From: Isohypsibius dastychi
Taxonomy: Eukaryota > Tardigrada > Eutardigrada > Parachela > Isohypsibiidae
Length of the DNA stretch: 30,610 nt
Direction: 5' to 3'
Assembly (NCBI GenBank): GCA_034696485.1
Contig: JAQIWT010000160.1
Coordinates: 1 to 30,610 of the forward strand
Shown: positions 9,898 through 20,297 of the stretch, in pieces
Layout of the letters: every line of letters starts with the position of its first letter
How positions within the stretch are numbered: position 1 is the stretch's first letter
Notes under the pieces: generated by a model
Databases searched by the model: none
Told to the model about the DNA's origin: nothing
The model's input: the letters and a program-made list of their open reading frames with translations, nothing else
Made by a program: the position numbers and the translations under genes

Positions 9898-11806
9898 TCA
9901 AGCATTATTTTCTGGCGCAACAGTTCTGGTTTCAGGAACCTCACCGGTGATTTCTGGCACTTTGTCGTTGACTTCCGGTTCCTCCATGATGACTTCCGGT
10001 TCCTCCATGATAACTTCCAGTCCTGGGACCGAACAACCGCAATCGTTACAGTGGACAACATCCTGCTCAGCTGACTGGACGTCGCTTGCCATTTCAGTTC
10101 CCGATAATCGAACCAGCAGATCTTCCAACCGGACAATGATTTCCAGCCAGGTCAGACGATTGTTGGCATTGACTTGGCAACATCCGTGCATCAGAGCGAC
10201 ACTGTAAAATATTCATATTATCTTTCAGAATGTGAATCAAATAATAATGTCTTACATTTCCGTCGGGCAGCCATATGGAGGACAGATTACTCCACAAGAT
10301 TCGAAAAACTCAATCAGTTTCACGTGACTGCTAATGCCACTGAAAGGAAGGATGCCGCCACTAAACACCTCGTACATCAGCATCCCAAAAGACCAGACAT
10401 CCGTTTTCAAGGAGAAAGTCAGACCCGAAATTGCTTCCAAGGGGAGGATCCTCCACGGCAGTCTTTCACGCTTAGTCATGATAACCTCGGATTTGATTCC
10501 AGTGAGTGCGAGCCCGAAATCCGCAATTTTGGCAGTGTAAACCCCGTCGAAATTCAACAAGATGTTTCTTCCGCAAAGGTCACGATGAACAAGAGACAAC
10601 GATTTGACCAGGAACTTCATGCCCTTTGCAACTTGCAGACAGACACTGGCGTAAAAATGAAACCTTTCATTTCGATTCCGGAAACGACGAGTTGGCAAGC
10701 AGGAATGAAGATCCCCCAGTCCGCAGCGTTCAAGCAGCAACATATTTTCCGTGGCATCGCAACAATATCCGGAAATTCTGACAACGTTCGGGTGGCAGCC
10801 AACGCGGAGCAGAACTTCTATTTCATTGCTGAGATGATTTTTCCCGGATCCGAAAATTCCAACTAGAAACGTCAAAAGTCAGGAAGGAAGGGAAAAGTGG
10901 ATCAATTAGCTTTCAAATCTTAATTAGATAGTAACTCACCGCGGGTTTTCTTCACAGCAACAAAAGTTTTTTGCTTGTTCAAAGTGAAGACTCCAAGGTC
11001 CACAGATCCAAAATTCCCCTCTCCCAAACTTCCACGAATAATCAACGCAGTTTTAGGGATGACCGAACGTCGCTGGACCACCTCGAATTTCCGACGCTTG
11101 TGGATAATCGTGATGACTTGTCTCTGAAGCAGAACAGAATAAATTTAAATTCATCACAAATCACAGCACCGAATATAGAAACAACAACATCTGGTCTAAT
11201 AAAATCCACTCACACCAGCAATCCGGCGAAGACGCTGCGCTACCATCAACAGACCAAAATACAGCAACAAGCCACCAGCAATGCTTCCGAACAGTCCGCC
11301 GAGCACCACGAGAATGTCCATCGAACTATCGAATTGAATATGAACGGCACTTTCCGAAATGTTTCCGCCGCTCATCGTGCTATTTCCGGTTCCCAACAAG
11401 CCCATACTCCAGAGAAAAAGCCGTGAAGGAGTAGATTCATTCCTGGCCTCGCTGGTGATTTCTGTTAATTCATCACCTACAAAACACAAGTCTCACCAAA
11501 TGACCAGAAATTCGGGCAGACACATCACGGAGTAGAAATCGCGACCTTTCTGATCTTGATCCCAAGCTGGTCCGAGGTAGGAGGTTGGATCGTTGTTGCC
11601 GGGCCCTCCGGCAGCAGAACCAACAATCTTGTTTTCTGGAACAACGTACCAGGTGTTCGCAAGAATGTCATTTAATTACAAAGGAAAAATTTCTCACCAT
11701 GTTCTCTGTAGATCGGAAACGAAGACAGAAGCGTAACAAGGAAGGAAAAGTTAATCAACAGCGCAGCAACCTGCAAACGCTGCAGCGACCTTCTAAATAT
11801 AATCAT
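9898..11806 (-). CDS. Receptor tyrosine kinase with short ectodomain (RTK 1)
   Basis: Six exons: 11698-11806, 11497-11635, 11214-11451, 10940-11123, 10256-10862, 9898-10201; phases 1, 2, 0, 1, 2, stop TGA 9898-9900; 526 residues. Start ATG at 11806 gives a signal peptide (core VAALLINFSFLVTLLSS). The ectodomain is only about 90 residues, with NES, NST and NIS glycosylation sequons, and is followed by a membrane segment at about 128-152. Kinase: Gly-loop GEGNFGSV (196-203), VAVKK lysine K220, alpha-C glutamate in NEIEVLL, HRDLCGRN (H316, D318, N323), DFG at 338-340, DVWSFG. HRDL..RN is a receptor-type tyrosine kinase loop. The activation segment has no tyrosine, and the usual P+1 motif is replaced by LPWRILPLE. 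The tail is five 7-residue repeats (EVIMEEP first). The third exon uses the acceptor ATCACCAG at about 11452; nearer acceptors break the frame. Likely an orphan membrane kinase. Confidence 0.88.
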
Positions 11807-12211
11807 TTTGGACGGTTAAAATGAACAAACAAACTAGCCGGAATTAAAAATTCCGCCAATACGTCTGGATTCAAAATGAAACAAGTTGATATACCAGGGA
11901 TGAAGAAATGTCGCAACTGAAAATTCTCAATTGCGAAATGGTGGCGCGATAAGACGAAAACCATTAACGTTGACCCCGGGCATGACCTTATTCACTTCAT
12001 CCAATCTTGCGTCAGGATTTGATCAGAAGAGGAAAAGTGCGGGTGCGAGGGAAAGTGAAACAGAAGCAGACAGAGAAAGTGCGAGGCTCGGTTGCCCAAG
12101 AATGGAATCATTCCGAATCTTTCACATGATTGACGGCATATTGCACAACGTTTCCCATTGCAACATTTTGTTTGAACAAATTCCTTTCGCAATTTTATTT
12201 CGTTTTACATT
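11807..12211. promoter_or_regulatory. Shared head-to-head promoter region of RTK 1 and the C/EBP-like gene
   Basis: 405 bp separate the divergent start codons at 11806 (minus) and 12212 (plus). No coding frame spans it convincingly. It should contain both 5' UTRs and both promoters. No TATA box is obvious. A purine-rich stretch (about 12028-12085, AGAGGAAAAGTGCGGGTGCG and following) is the only marked composition feature. Confidence 0.45.
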
Positions 12212-13164
12212 ATGAATTACTATCCGGTTCCTCATCATACCCCTGATTCTTGGTACTATCCATCGCAGTCTGACAACAACTGGTTTCCGACCGATTCCGG
12301 AGCTCAACTTCCACAGCAGATCCATTTGAACAACAATAATTTGTACGAGGAGGATCCACTGCTTTTTGTGCATCCGGAACCGATAGCTGCAAGGCAGTTT
12401 GACGATTTGGCAAAATTTGTCGGGAGCTCTGACTTCGATTTTTTGGATTCTCTCGAGGAAAATTCGGTTGGTTTTCTTGGAGGTATGTTTTACTGGCTGT
12501 CGAGCAAAAAATCAGAGATTTTAGTTCCGTTCTGGTTGATTGCAGAGAACAGGGAAGTTGCTCCTAAATTTCGGTCGCCGCAGCTTCACAAGTGCTCTGC
12601 GGATCGGAAAACTGGTCGGATCTCTATTCAAAATCGTCAGTCTCCTCTGTCAGCGCGATCGCGGACTTCTTCCCAAACCGAATCTTCAGCGTCTTCCCCG
12701 GAACGCATCAAACGGAAGCAAACCCCTATCACATCGCGATCCCATCCTGAATATCGCAGAAACCGTGACAAGAATAACATCGCGGTAAAGAAAAGTCGTC
12801 TCAAGAAGAAGGCGGAAGTCGCCATGACGAAATCTGAGAGAGACGCGTTCGCAGTTGAACTTCAAAGGCTCCTTGATGAAAACCAAAAGAAACAACGTCT
12901 GCTGGATACGCTCGAGGAAGGAATAAGAACCAACGCTAGTTATGACGAACTCCTGAAAGTAATCAGGAACCACACCGGTGAGATGATATTATTGTGGATG
13001 CGATTATTGTTGGTGTTTCAGAAGGAAAAAATTTGACCTTTACTCTTTGCTTTTCAGAAACGTCAGCTTCCAAGCAGGACAGCATTCCGGAATTCGTCTC
13101 TGCGGGATCAGAACGAGAGGATCGTCCGACAAGGAAAAGGAAGGCTCGAGATGAATCGAATTAA
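12212..13164 (+). CDS. C/EBP-like bZIP transcription factor
   Basis: Three exons: 12212-12482, 12546-12977, 13058-13164; phases 1 and 1, stop TAA 13162-13164; 269 residues. The N terminus is rich in Tyr/Pro/Asn/Gln and acidic residues (DFDFLDSLEE), typical of an activation region. The bZIP spans about 161-235: RRNRDKNNIAVKKSRLKKKA matches the C/EBP basic region signature (R-x-R-x-x-NN-AV-KSR), and the KKSRLK part recalls C/EBP-gamma in particular. The zipper (ELQRLLDENQ ... RLLDTLEEGI) is short and leucine-poor compared with vertebrate C/EBPs. A basic stretch, RPTRKRKARDESN, closes the protein. It would bind DNA in the nucleus as a dimer. Which C/EBP subfamily it belongs to cannot be settled by eye. 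Confidence 0.85.
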
Positions 13165-13624
13165 TTAGTTTGCATTTTATATTTTTGAGAACCCGCTGAA
13201 TTTTGTCTCTTGCTCTCGTCTTCTAGGAACTTGTTTGTTTCCTGCAAAGATGTTAATATTTTTTTCCCGAACGTTTGTTTGTTGTTTGGGTCTCAGTCAA
13301 TGTCATCCAGTTTGGTGAGAGAAAACTGTAGTTAAAATCTCATCGGTCCAGCCTCTGGTCTCGTTAAAGCAAAACCTGGAAACATGCGTAGTGGTTAGGC
13401 ATCGCGGATCATACCAACAAATAGTTGTAGTTAATGCTTCTGCCAATTCGTCGTTGGTGGGCATACTGTCCCCCCCACCCCCCCCCCCCCCGTTGACGTT
13501 GATCACCTCGCGTAAGGGACAATCCATTCATAACGTTGAGCATAGAGGGACGGATAGGCAAGACGCAAAGAAAAATGAACTGAACATAATGTGGTATAAT
13601 AATAGGGGGGGGGAAGGATAATGC
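13165..13624. other. Non-coding stretch with C and G homopolymer runs
   Basis: 460 bp downstream of the C/EBP-like gene. Contains a C tract at 13470-13491 interrupted by one A, and nine G at 13605-13613. At about 13386-13415 the string GCGTAGTGGTTAGGCAT resembles the D-arm/A-box of a tRNA, but no matching T-arm (GGTTCGAATCC) follows. No coding frame supported. Confidence 0.4.
13470..13491. repeat. Interrupted poly-C run (C7-A-C14)
   Basis: Seven C, one A, then fourteen C. Preceded by ACTGT, so the opposite strand reads a G-run followed by GACAGT; the other long G-runs at 14484-14494 and 22770-22786 are also followed by GACA. Quadruplex-capable on the minus strand. Confidence 0.85.
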
Positions 13625-14103
13625 CAGGGGCGTAGCAAACCTCATATCGGGAACTTCCAGAATTCGGCTAGATTCGCCGACCAATCTTGAAAACCTTTTA
13701 ATCCCATGGGATTTTCTTGTTTGTTCACCAACAAAAGAGCCTTCCCAGGGGGGTTTGGATACAAGGTGGTTGTCGGGGTGATCACCAGCCGGACCCCTAA
13801 ACAAAAAGTGCATTTTTATTGCGCATAAATGTTTTTTCAGCTTCATTTCTCCAAAAATTCTCGGAGAAATGAAGCTCATTTTTTCTAAAACGAATCATGT
13901 TTAAAAATTATAAACGCGAACGGAAAATTCGCTTTTGCTTAGGGGTCTGTCTGTGTCCACCCCTTAAGAAACCTTAAACCCAACTTCTCTGAAGCCATTT
14001 TGTAGAGGAAAAAAAAGTCTCGTGGGGTTCAAAGGTTTTTAAGATTGCTCGGCTAATCTAGCCGAATTCTTAAAGTTTTGGATATGGGTTCGCTACGCTC
14101 CTG
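13625..14103. mobile_element. Foldback / palindromic MITE-like element (about 479 bp)
   Basis: The two halves are inverted repeats of each other. The left end reads CAGGGGCGTAGCAAACC and the right end, reverse-complemented, reads CAGGAGCGTAGCGAACCC. Both continue through AGAATTCGGCTAGATT, GCCGA, CAATCTT and AAAACCTTT. The inner parts also pair: ACCCCTAAACAAAA (left) with ACCCCTAAGCAAAA (right, reverse complement). The centre is a perfect 14-base stem (AGCTTCATTTCTCC at 13839-13852 with its complement at 13863-13876) around a 10-base loop. No transposase is encoded. CAGGG-type ends suggest a hAT-like non-autonomous element, but the flanking octamers (GATAATGC and GTAAGGGC) match at only about half the positions, so a target duplication is not proven. 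Arms are roughly 80% alike, so it is not very recent. Confidence 0.8.
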
Positions 14104-14694
14104 GTAAGGGCAGCTATTTATACCAACTGAGGGCTGGTGGGGAGACGCAGTGCACACTCGCCTTCCCAGAGGAATATCCTGCCAACAAACGATAATGATT
14201 GAAGGGGTAGGATGTAAAATATTATTCTGCGACGTTACATATCGATGGTTCCTAATACTCTGAATGAAACTGTCAACTCTTCAGTTCTGGCGTTTCTGAA
14301 GTAGCCGAGCGTGATAGTAGCGCAAGTTTTAATGTACCGGACTCGTTTGCTGTTGTTTGAGTTTCGTCGATAATTGAATGCTGCTGAAAATACAGCAATT
14401 CAGTCTGGTAAGCTGTTCGCTCCAATCATGAATGCGCATTCTGCCTGTGTACTGTATCGAAGTGCTACACCCCTTGGCTTTGAGGGGGGGGGGGACAAAA
14501 TTTTGGTGCGTTGCATGCAGCAGACGAAAACCTTTCGCAATCGATTCACCGATCTGCAGATCGGTTTTAAGTTCCCTGCGATTCCCTTCTTACACTCGCT
14601 CTGGATTCGACTCGCTCTCATTTGTTCCGTACAATCTTGTTAATTGGCGACCAGTAAATTTGTTTCTGCACGAAATTGAGTCGGATTTTGCAGG
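14104..14694. other. Non-coding stretch upstream of the three-exon unknown gene
   Basis: 591 bp between the foldback element and the ATG at 14695. Contains a run of eleven G at 14484-14494 followed by GACAAAA. A TTTTGCAG acceptor-like sequence ends at 14693, just before the ATG, so a 5' UTR intron is possible. No coding frame supported. Confidence 0.4.
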
Positions 14695-15577
14695 ATGGAT
14701 GCTCAAACCAACGCCGTCCAGGATGCTGTTCGCAACGGACGTTATGTGGTTCTTCGAACAATTCCTCGGATTTTGTTGGTTTCGATTGGACATGCGATGC
14801 ATCCATATATTTATGCGCGAGTGGCAGATATGCATGAAGGTCAAGAAGACGAAGAGTATGTTCTTCTCTCCTTGAATTATCAAGTGCGACAGACATTGGA
14901 AAGCGTGATTTCGAGACTGTCCGCGAACTCGCAGGTGAATTTCCCTTCACCGCTTTTTTCCCAAAATTGAACAACAGAAAACAAGATTTTGAATTTTTCC
15001 CCTTTCAGCATCGACCTCACACGCTCTTAGGACGGCTCCCGATACCAGATGAACTTTGCCAGCTCTTCATGTTTGGCAGCACGCTCGTAGCTCTGAATCG
15101 GTTGTATGTCGCGGCATATGATCTGGCTTCGGAACTTTGGATTCTGTGTGCGGTTCGGTTCGATGATTCCACGATGTACTACATGGTCGAGAAGCGGGTG
15201 GCGATGCATTTTGTTCTCAAAAGTGGAGGTCTCCGCGCTTGCTGCATCTATCATGCTGTAGGTGGTTCGAGTAATTTATCAAACTGTCCATAATTAATCC
15301 AAGTCGTTTGCAGCATTTGGAAGACTCCACGGATTCTCCACATCGTATTCGAATGGGCGTTTTGGCAAGGATCGACACGATGGAAGATAATGACCATGAA
15401 GAAGCGATTGTTGTACTGCTCGTTTCCCGTGGCCATATTGTAGCTAGAACGCATAATATGAATTATGTTTACAATCCGGCCAAATATTGTTATCATGCTT
15501 TGGATGGTGTTGATGGTCTGCCCGGCTCTGTAGAATATTTTCCTCTTGCTTCGTCCAACACGATGGCTTTATTGTAG
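14695..15577 (+). CDS. Unrecognised three-exon protein, about 250 residues
   Basis: Exons 14695-14934, 15009-15257 and 15314-15577, both junctions phase 0, stop TAG 15575-15577. The second intron uses donor GTAGGT after CAT GCT. The protein starts MDAQTNAVQDAVRNGRYVVL, is compact and mixed alpha/beta in composition, and has no signal peptide. A hydrophobic stretch (LCQLFMFGSTLVALNRLYVA) is too mixed for a confident membrane segment. Later parts (VLKSGGLRACCIYH, GVLARIDTMEDNDHEEAIVV, NYVYNPAKYCYHALDGVDGL) look like a real folded domain, but I do not recognise it. Codon phases and clean splice sites make it a genuine gene. The start could be extended if a 5' coding exon exists upstream. Confidence 0.65.
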
Positions 15578-16009
15578 TTTTTGCCGCACTGAGTTGATGA
15601 CCATAAACACTTGCAGTCTGTAGATCATTTGTGTAACGATACGGTATAGAAATGTCAATTAAGAACTCATGAGAGATCTGATAAAAATGGAATCAACTGG
15701 ACGTCTGTTCTCCATCAAATTCGAAATGCAATAAAACGATCGCAGTAATTGATCCGTGTGACGTGCACGTGATGCACTCGCAGAGAACGCAGGCCAGGAA
15801 AACTCTCTCTCTTGTTCTCTTGTGAGCACGGGAGCACTTTCACTCTCTTTTCTACAAAGTCGCAACTTCGAGGGCTTTCATTCCCAAGACCCACACTTTC
15901 GACCCCGCTTCGATTTCATCAGGAGACTTTTGATTGCCAAAGGCGAACTTCTTTGGGTTTATCTCAGTTCCTACCTCCTCTAGCTGTCGAATTCGATTTT
16001 GTTTTGATC
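15578..16009. promoter_or_regulatory. Intergenic, probable RTK 2 promoter and 5' UTR
   Basis: 432 bp between the unknown three-exon gene and the RTK 2 start. Contains CTCTCTCTCTTGTTCTCTTG near 15802-15821 and TTTCACTCTCTTTTC near 15837-15851, pyrimidine-rich like an initiator or 5' UTR. No coding frame supported. Confidence 0.35.
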
Positions 16010-17823
16010 ATGATCGCTCAAATTACTTGGATTTTGCTCAAAGCCTCAATCTGCTGGGTTTGTTTGGGAAGTAAAGGTGAGTTTGTAAAATCCAGCGATT
16101 TTGGTGTTTTCTTCTTTGCTTTGTTGCTAAACCAGATTTCGATTACTGATGCATCGCCTTTTGGTACTTCCAGATTTGACAAACCCGGAAACGACTCGAC
16201 ACGTTAACCCACAGTTAAGGAACGACTCCTATCCATTCGAATTCCCGCTTCATATTGTTGATAGTCTGGATCTTCCGGAAAATCTGACTGGAGGTGTGTT
16301 TTTTTATTTCTTATTCAAGCGTGAGGTATCATACTCAAAATACATGGCGAGATCGTCACAATTAGTTGCGATTGGTCATTTTTCTTACCGGAAATAGAAC
16401 GTATTCATATTGAACCTCTCGCAGTGATTGTTAATTACTAGCTCCTACAGATGGCAGTTGATTTTTCTCTCCTCTCATTCATGTTTTGCAGATGCATCAC
16501 CACTTGAGCAGTTCAGAAATATCCTGAATTCCACTGGAATCCCGCTTGCGGCCGCCGAAAATAATCACGACAGACTGGATGGATATTCGATCGCACTTTT
16601 TGTCGCACTTTCTCTTCTCTCTATCGTCACAGTCGTAGCTGCATTTTATTACGAGCGCAGAATATGCAGACGTGAGGCAGAAGAAGCAGCTACTGATTGG
16701 TCAGAGCTACTGGAAAAAGGACAGCTTTGCTTCAGTGGTCAAACTAATCAGGTATTTGTGCACCGTACTTGCAACATTTTTATCTGATGGTGATTTCAAA
16801 ATGATTATCCGCAGGTAGTTGATATTGTCGTGCTGCAGCCAATTGAATGCATCGTAAGCCGCAAATTTCTGAAAGAAGGATTGGTGATCGGCGATGGCAA
16901 CTTTGGAATTGTGAGAAAAGGATTGCTTTTCATTCCGCGCAGAATATCGCCCAGCGCCGTTGCAATCAAACGAGTCAAAGGTCAATCGGAATAAAAATCG
17001 CAATATTGTCTGTTCATCCCCGTTTTTTTGCAGATGCAACAGCTGGACAGCTTTCCGTGCTTAAGCACGAGACTGAAATTCTGAGAAGAATCATGCCGCA
17101 CCGGAACATCATATTGGAAGTCGGTTTCTGTCAAGATGAAGCTGATACTTTTCTTCTAACTGAGCTTTGCGAGGAGTCCCTCTCATCTTATCTATCTCGG
17201 ATCAACAAATCTGGCGTATGGGAACGTTATTTGTTTGACCACGAGTTCTTTTCCTTTTCGGCGCAAATCATTTCCGGTCTTCAGCATTTAGCTCATTTTG
17301 GTATTGTGCATCGGGATTTGGCTGCCAGGAACATTCTACTGATCGGAAAGACGGCAAAAATTGCTGATTTTGGATTGGCGGTGGAGCGGGATGGTGAGAT
17401 GGAAGCCAAGATGGAGCAGAATCTCCCCTGGCGCATTACCGCAATTGAGGGACTTGCACATTCCTCATTTTCGCCGGCGAGTGATGTCTGGTCCTTTGGA
17501 GTTTTATTGTGGGAAATGTGGTCGCTTGGTGCAATACCTTATTCAGATATTATTAACTCGGGGGAGATACTGGAGAAGTTGCTGCGCGGGGAACGATTGC
17601 GAGTTCCTGAGGGTATTCCGAGTGTAATGTGAGTGCGAGTAATGATTTCATGCATGAACTCATTGTATAGAAAGATTTAAATATTCCAATGCATTATAGT
17701 GCGGCGCTGATCGGTTTTTGCTGTTTGGAGAATCCCGGCGATCGCCCTGGACTCCTGTTCATGAAGAGAGCGCTTGATGAAGCGTTAGCAAATATTTCTC
17801 ATTTTTCTGTGCAAATAGATTGA
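16010..17823 (+). CDS. Receptor tyrosine kinase with very short ectodomain (RTK 2)
   Basis: Six exons: 16010-16076, 16174-16293, 16492-16751, 16815-16980, 17034-17628, 17700-17823; phases 1, 1, 0, 1, 2, stop TGA 17821-17823; 443 residues. Signal peptide from MIAQITWILLKASICWVCLG. The ectodomain is about 70 residues (sequons RNDS, ENLT, LNST) and the membrane segment is at about 94-116 (IALFVALSLLSIVTVVAAFY). Kinase: IGDGNFGIV loop (G175-G180), VAIK lysine K201, alpha-C glutamate in KHETEILRRI, HRDLAARN (297-304, canonical receptor-type), DFG 316-318, DVWSFG. The activation segment (LAVERDGEMEAKMEQN) has no tyrosine but several acidic residues, and the P+1 segment is LPWRITAIE, as in RTK 1. 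The tail after ENPGDRPG is short and has no tyrosine. Intron 4 has a weak donor (GTCAAT). Paralogous to RTK 1; about 4.2 kb away, opposite strand. Confidence 0.88.
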
Positions 17824-18591
17824 AGTCCCCAAATTATTTGGATATTTGTGTCTTGTTTAATTATTGTGATCCGTCTTTGCTGATCATTTCTTTGAGACCT
17901 GAAAATGTTTAGCGGTTATGTTCACAGCTGCTCATTTAACCTTCAAAGAGTTTGTTGGCAGAAGATCTGTAACTTGAATGTCTGGCATTTCGGCAGTCAG
18001 TTGGTGTGTTAATCGTTCAATTAAATCACAATATTTCGGTCACGTTGAAATTTCGTGAACTGTACAGGACTATATTGGTGTAAATTCAAAATATTCAATT
18101 CACCAGGCAGGAACTTCGAAAACAAATGAAAACCCCAACCGCTTTCCTGTTGTTTTTTCTGGCAGAATCTCTTTATCTGTGTCGACTGTATCCAAAACGA
18201 ATCACTGTTTTTGTTCAGCGCAAAGATATCGAAAGAAAATGAATTGTTTGTTTTGTTCCGGTCGGATATTGTCGGGATTTCGTTGATTGGTGCTTTTCTT
18301 GAGTGCACAATTCTCATTCGACCAAAAATCGGCTGAACAGGCATCTGGTTGGCATAAAACTGTTTGGGGTTTTCGCCAAAATGCCGAAAAGGGTTGACCC
18401 TTGCGTGATTGAGCGAACTTGTTTTCCGTTCTTCCAGACTGCAGGTTCCTCATCTTAATTCCTTGTTTTGCAAGTTTTCAACTAAACTTAATAACCTCGT
18501 CTTCACCTCTCATTCTGACAACATTTCCAGTAGTCTGAAGTTGAAATTCTTTGCTGGAGGTTTTGGAGCACTCATTATCTGTGCAACTGAC
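17824..18591. other. Intergenic, between RTK 2 and the BTB gene
   Basis: 768 bp with no coding frame I can support. The part from about 18420 (CTTCCAG at 18431-18437) to 18591 may be 5' UTR of the BTB gene; a further acceptor-like TTTCCAG ends at about 18531. It should contain the BTB gene promoter. No repeats recognised. Confidence 0.35.
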
Positions 18592-20297
18592 ATGGCCAAG
18601 AATCCAAACGACAACGCCAATTGGCAATCTTCAAGTGCAGATCTTCGAGACAGAGCTGCCTTGGTGTTCGAAAAAGACTTGATCTCAGCAGACGTAACTT
18701 TTCGTGTTGGACCCGAGAAGATCCTGGTCAAAGGTCATCGGTAAGTCGCTCTGGTCCGAATTTAAACCAGCTTCGAAGTTGATGTTTATTTTGAACGTCT
18801 TTTCTTCTCAGACAGATTCTGGCCATGGGATCTGAATTTTTCACGGCTATGCTTTATCGATGGCCGGTGCCGCAAGATGGAATTTACGATTTGCCAACGG
18901 TTGATGCCGTGTCGTTCAAAGAAGCTTTGCAGTACGTTATTGAAAATAGTGTCCTCTTATCCAACTGATTGCTTCATTTGACACAGGTATCTTTACAGCG
19001 ACAAGTCGTTGATGATTACATCCGACAACGTCTTGGAGCTTCTCCAATATGCCAAAGTCCTCGGAATTTGCCGTCTGGAACAAGACTGCAGAGTCTATAT
19101 TCAACGATTCGTGTTACCGGAAGACGCTCCCCTCATGTTTGAGAAGGTTCGTGCAAGCACGGCTTGTATCTAGTACTTCGATTATGCTTCTAGTACTTTT
19201 CGCTGAACCGAAGGTATTTCTTTTAGGCTTTGGATTACAATATTGAGAACGTGTCGGAGATTCTCTTGGGATTGATAGCTTACGAGAGCGGAAAGGCATT
19301 GAGAAGTCTCTCTTTTCGATATCTTCGGCATAAAACCATGAAAACGATTCTGAGCTTTGGATACTTGACCGCCTGCGAGAGAAACGTCTATGCGGCTCTT
19401 TTAGAGTAAATTTTGTTTTGTACTCTTGTGGTCAAACGCTTCTGTAATTGATTGTTTTCAGATGGGGGAAAGCGAACTGCGGCAAAGAAAAACCGAATCG
19501 CGGTGACCTTCGTCGTGTTCTTAAAGACGCTATTTACAAACTGCGCATTTTCGAAATGGACGTCGAAACCTTTGCGAAGGGTCCAGCTCGGGTGAGTGTG
19601 TTCAGATTCGTTAACTTGAATTCGCCAACTCAAGCTTTCAAACAGCCTTAATCAGAACTCCCTATTTCAGACCCTTTTGAGCCGGAAAGAAACTTGTGTG
19701 GTCCTGCAGGATTTCTTCAGCAAGTCTAGAAAGAAGAGCAAATTCGTCACGAGACCGCGCATCTGCATTAAAGTGGTGCCTCAAAACAGCATCGCCATCG
19801 AACTCCGGAATCGCAAACGAGTTCGTTGTCTGAAAAGCGACATTGATATCTTGTTCCGTGGAGATCTAGCGCCTCGGCATTGTGACGCGTTCATTTGTTT
19901 TTTCAATCGTGTCGGTGATAACAACGGAGTCATTAAGCTGGATTTTGTTTCCGGCTGCCTCATCGGCGTGATTGGATCAGTCACGAAGGAAAGGGGATTC
20001 GCGGAATATCTGACAATTACAGCTGACGGTGAAGTGATTGAAGAGAAATCCTGCATGGTGTTTGGCGAAGGAATGGTAGCATTACAAGTGGAAATTGATG
20101 AAACCAAAGAATCTCCGATCAAAGCAAAGTATTCCATTGTAATCGGGATGGAAAAGTCGGCACAACTTCCGCCAGGAGCTGTGATTATGGCCGTCGTCTC
20201 ACGGAATTTCGAAAAACTGCAAGTTTACGCGCGGAACATGGAAAGCAGCCGTAACATGAAGGGTGAGAAAGAACTGGATTTGTTCATTCAGGCTTGA
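18592..20297 (+). CDS. BTB-BACK-PHR protein (BTBD3/BTBD6-like)
   Basis: Six exons: 18592-18740, 18812-18931, 18987-19146, 19227-19405, 19462-19591, 19671-20297; phases 2, 2, 0, 2, 0; stop TGA 20295-20297; 454 residues. The BTB domain runs from about residue 32 (SADVTFRVG, then VKGHRQILAMGSEFFTAM, DAVSFKEALQYLYSDK, VLELLQYAKVLG). A BACK domain follows (CRVYIQRFVLPEDA ... YLTACERNVYAALLEWGKAN). The last exon gives a PHR-like beta domain ending GAVIMAVVSRNFEKL ... DLFIQA. This domain order is that of BTBD1/2/3/6, which act as CUL3 ubiquitin-ligase adaptors; PHR binds substrate. BTB residues for CUL3 contact cannot be judged by eye. The PHR sequence is diverged. Start chosen at the ATG 18592 in front of the acidic/polar leader. 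Confidence 0.9.

Noticed and set aside
9773-10207. 144-codon plus-strand frame rich in Ser/Thr/Gly
   Set aside because: Antisense to the repeat-bearing tail of RTK 1; its repeats are the mirror of the 21-bp units.
10174-10866. 230-codon plus-strand frame
   Set aside because: It is antisense to the RTK 1 kinase exon, whose catalytic motifs are unmistakable on the minus strand.
11471-11476. Nearer acceptor (TTTTGTAG) for the RTK 1 transmembrane exon
   Set aside because: It breaks the frame with the preceding exon; the acceptor ATCACCAG near 11452 restores it.
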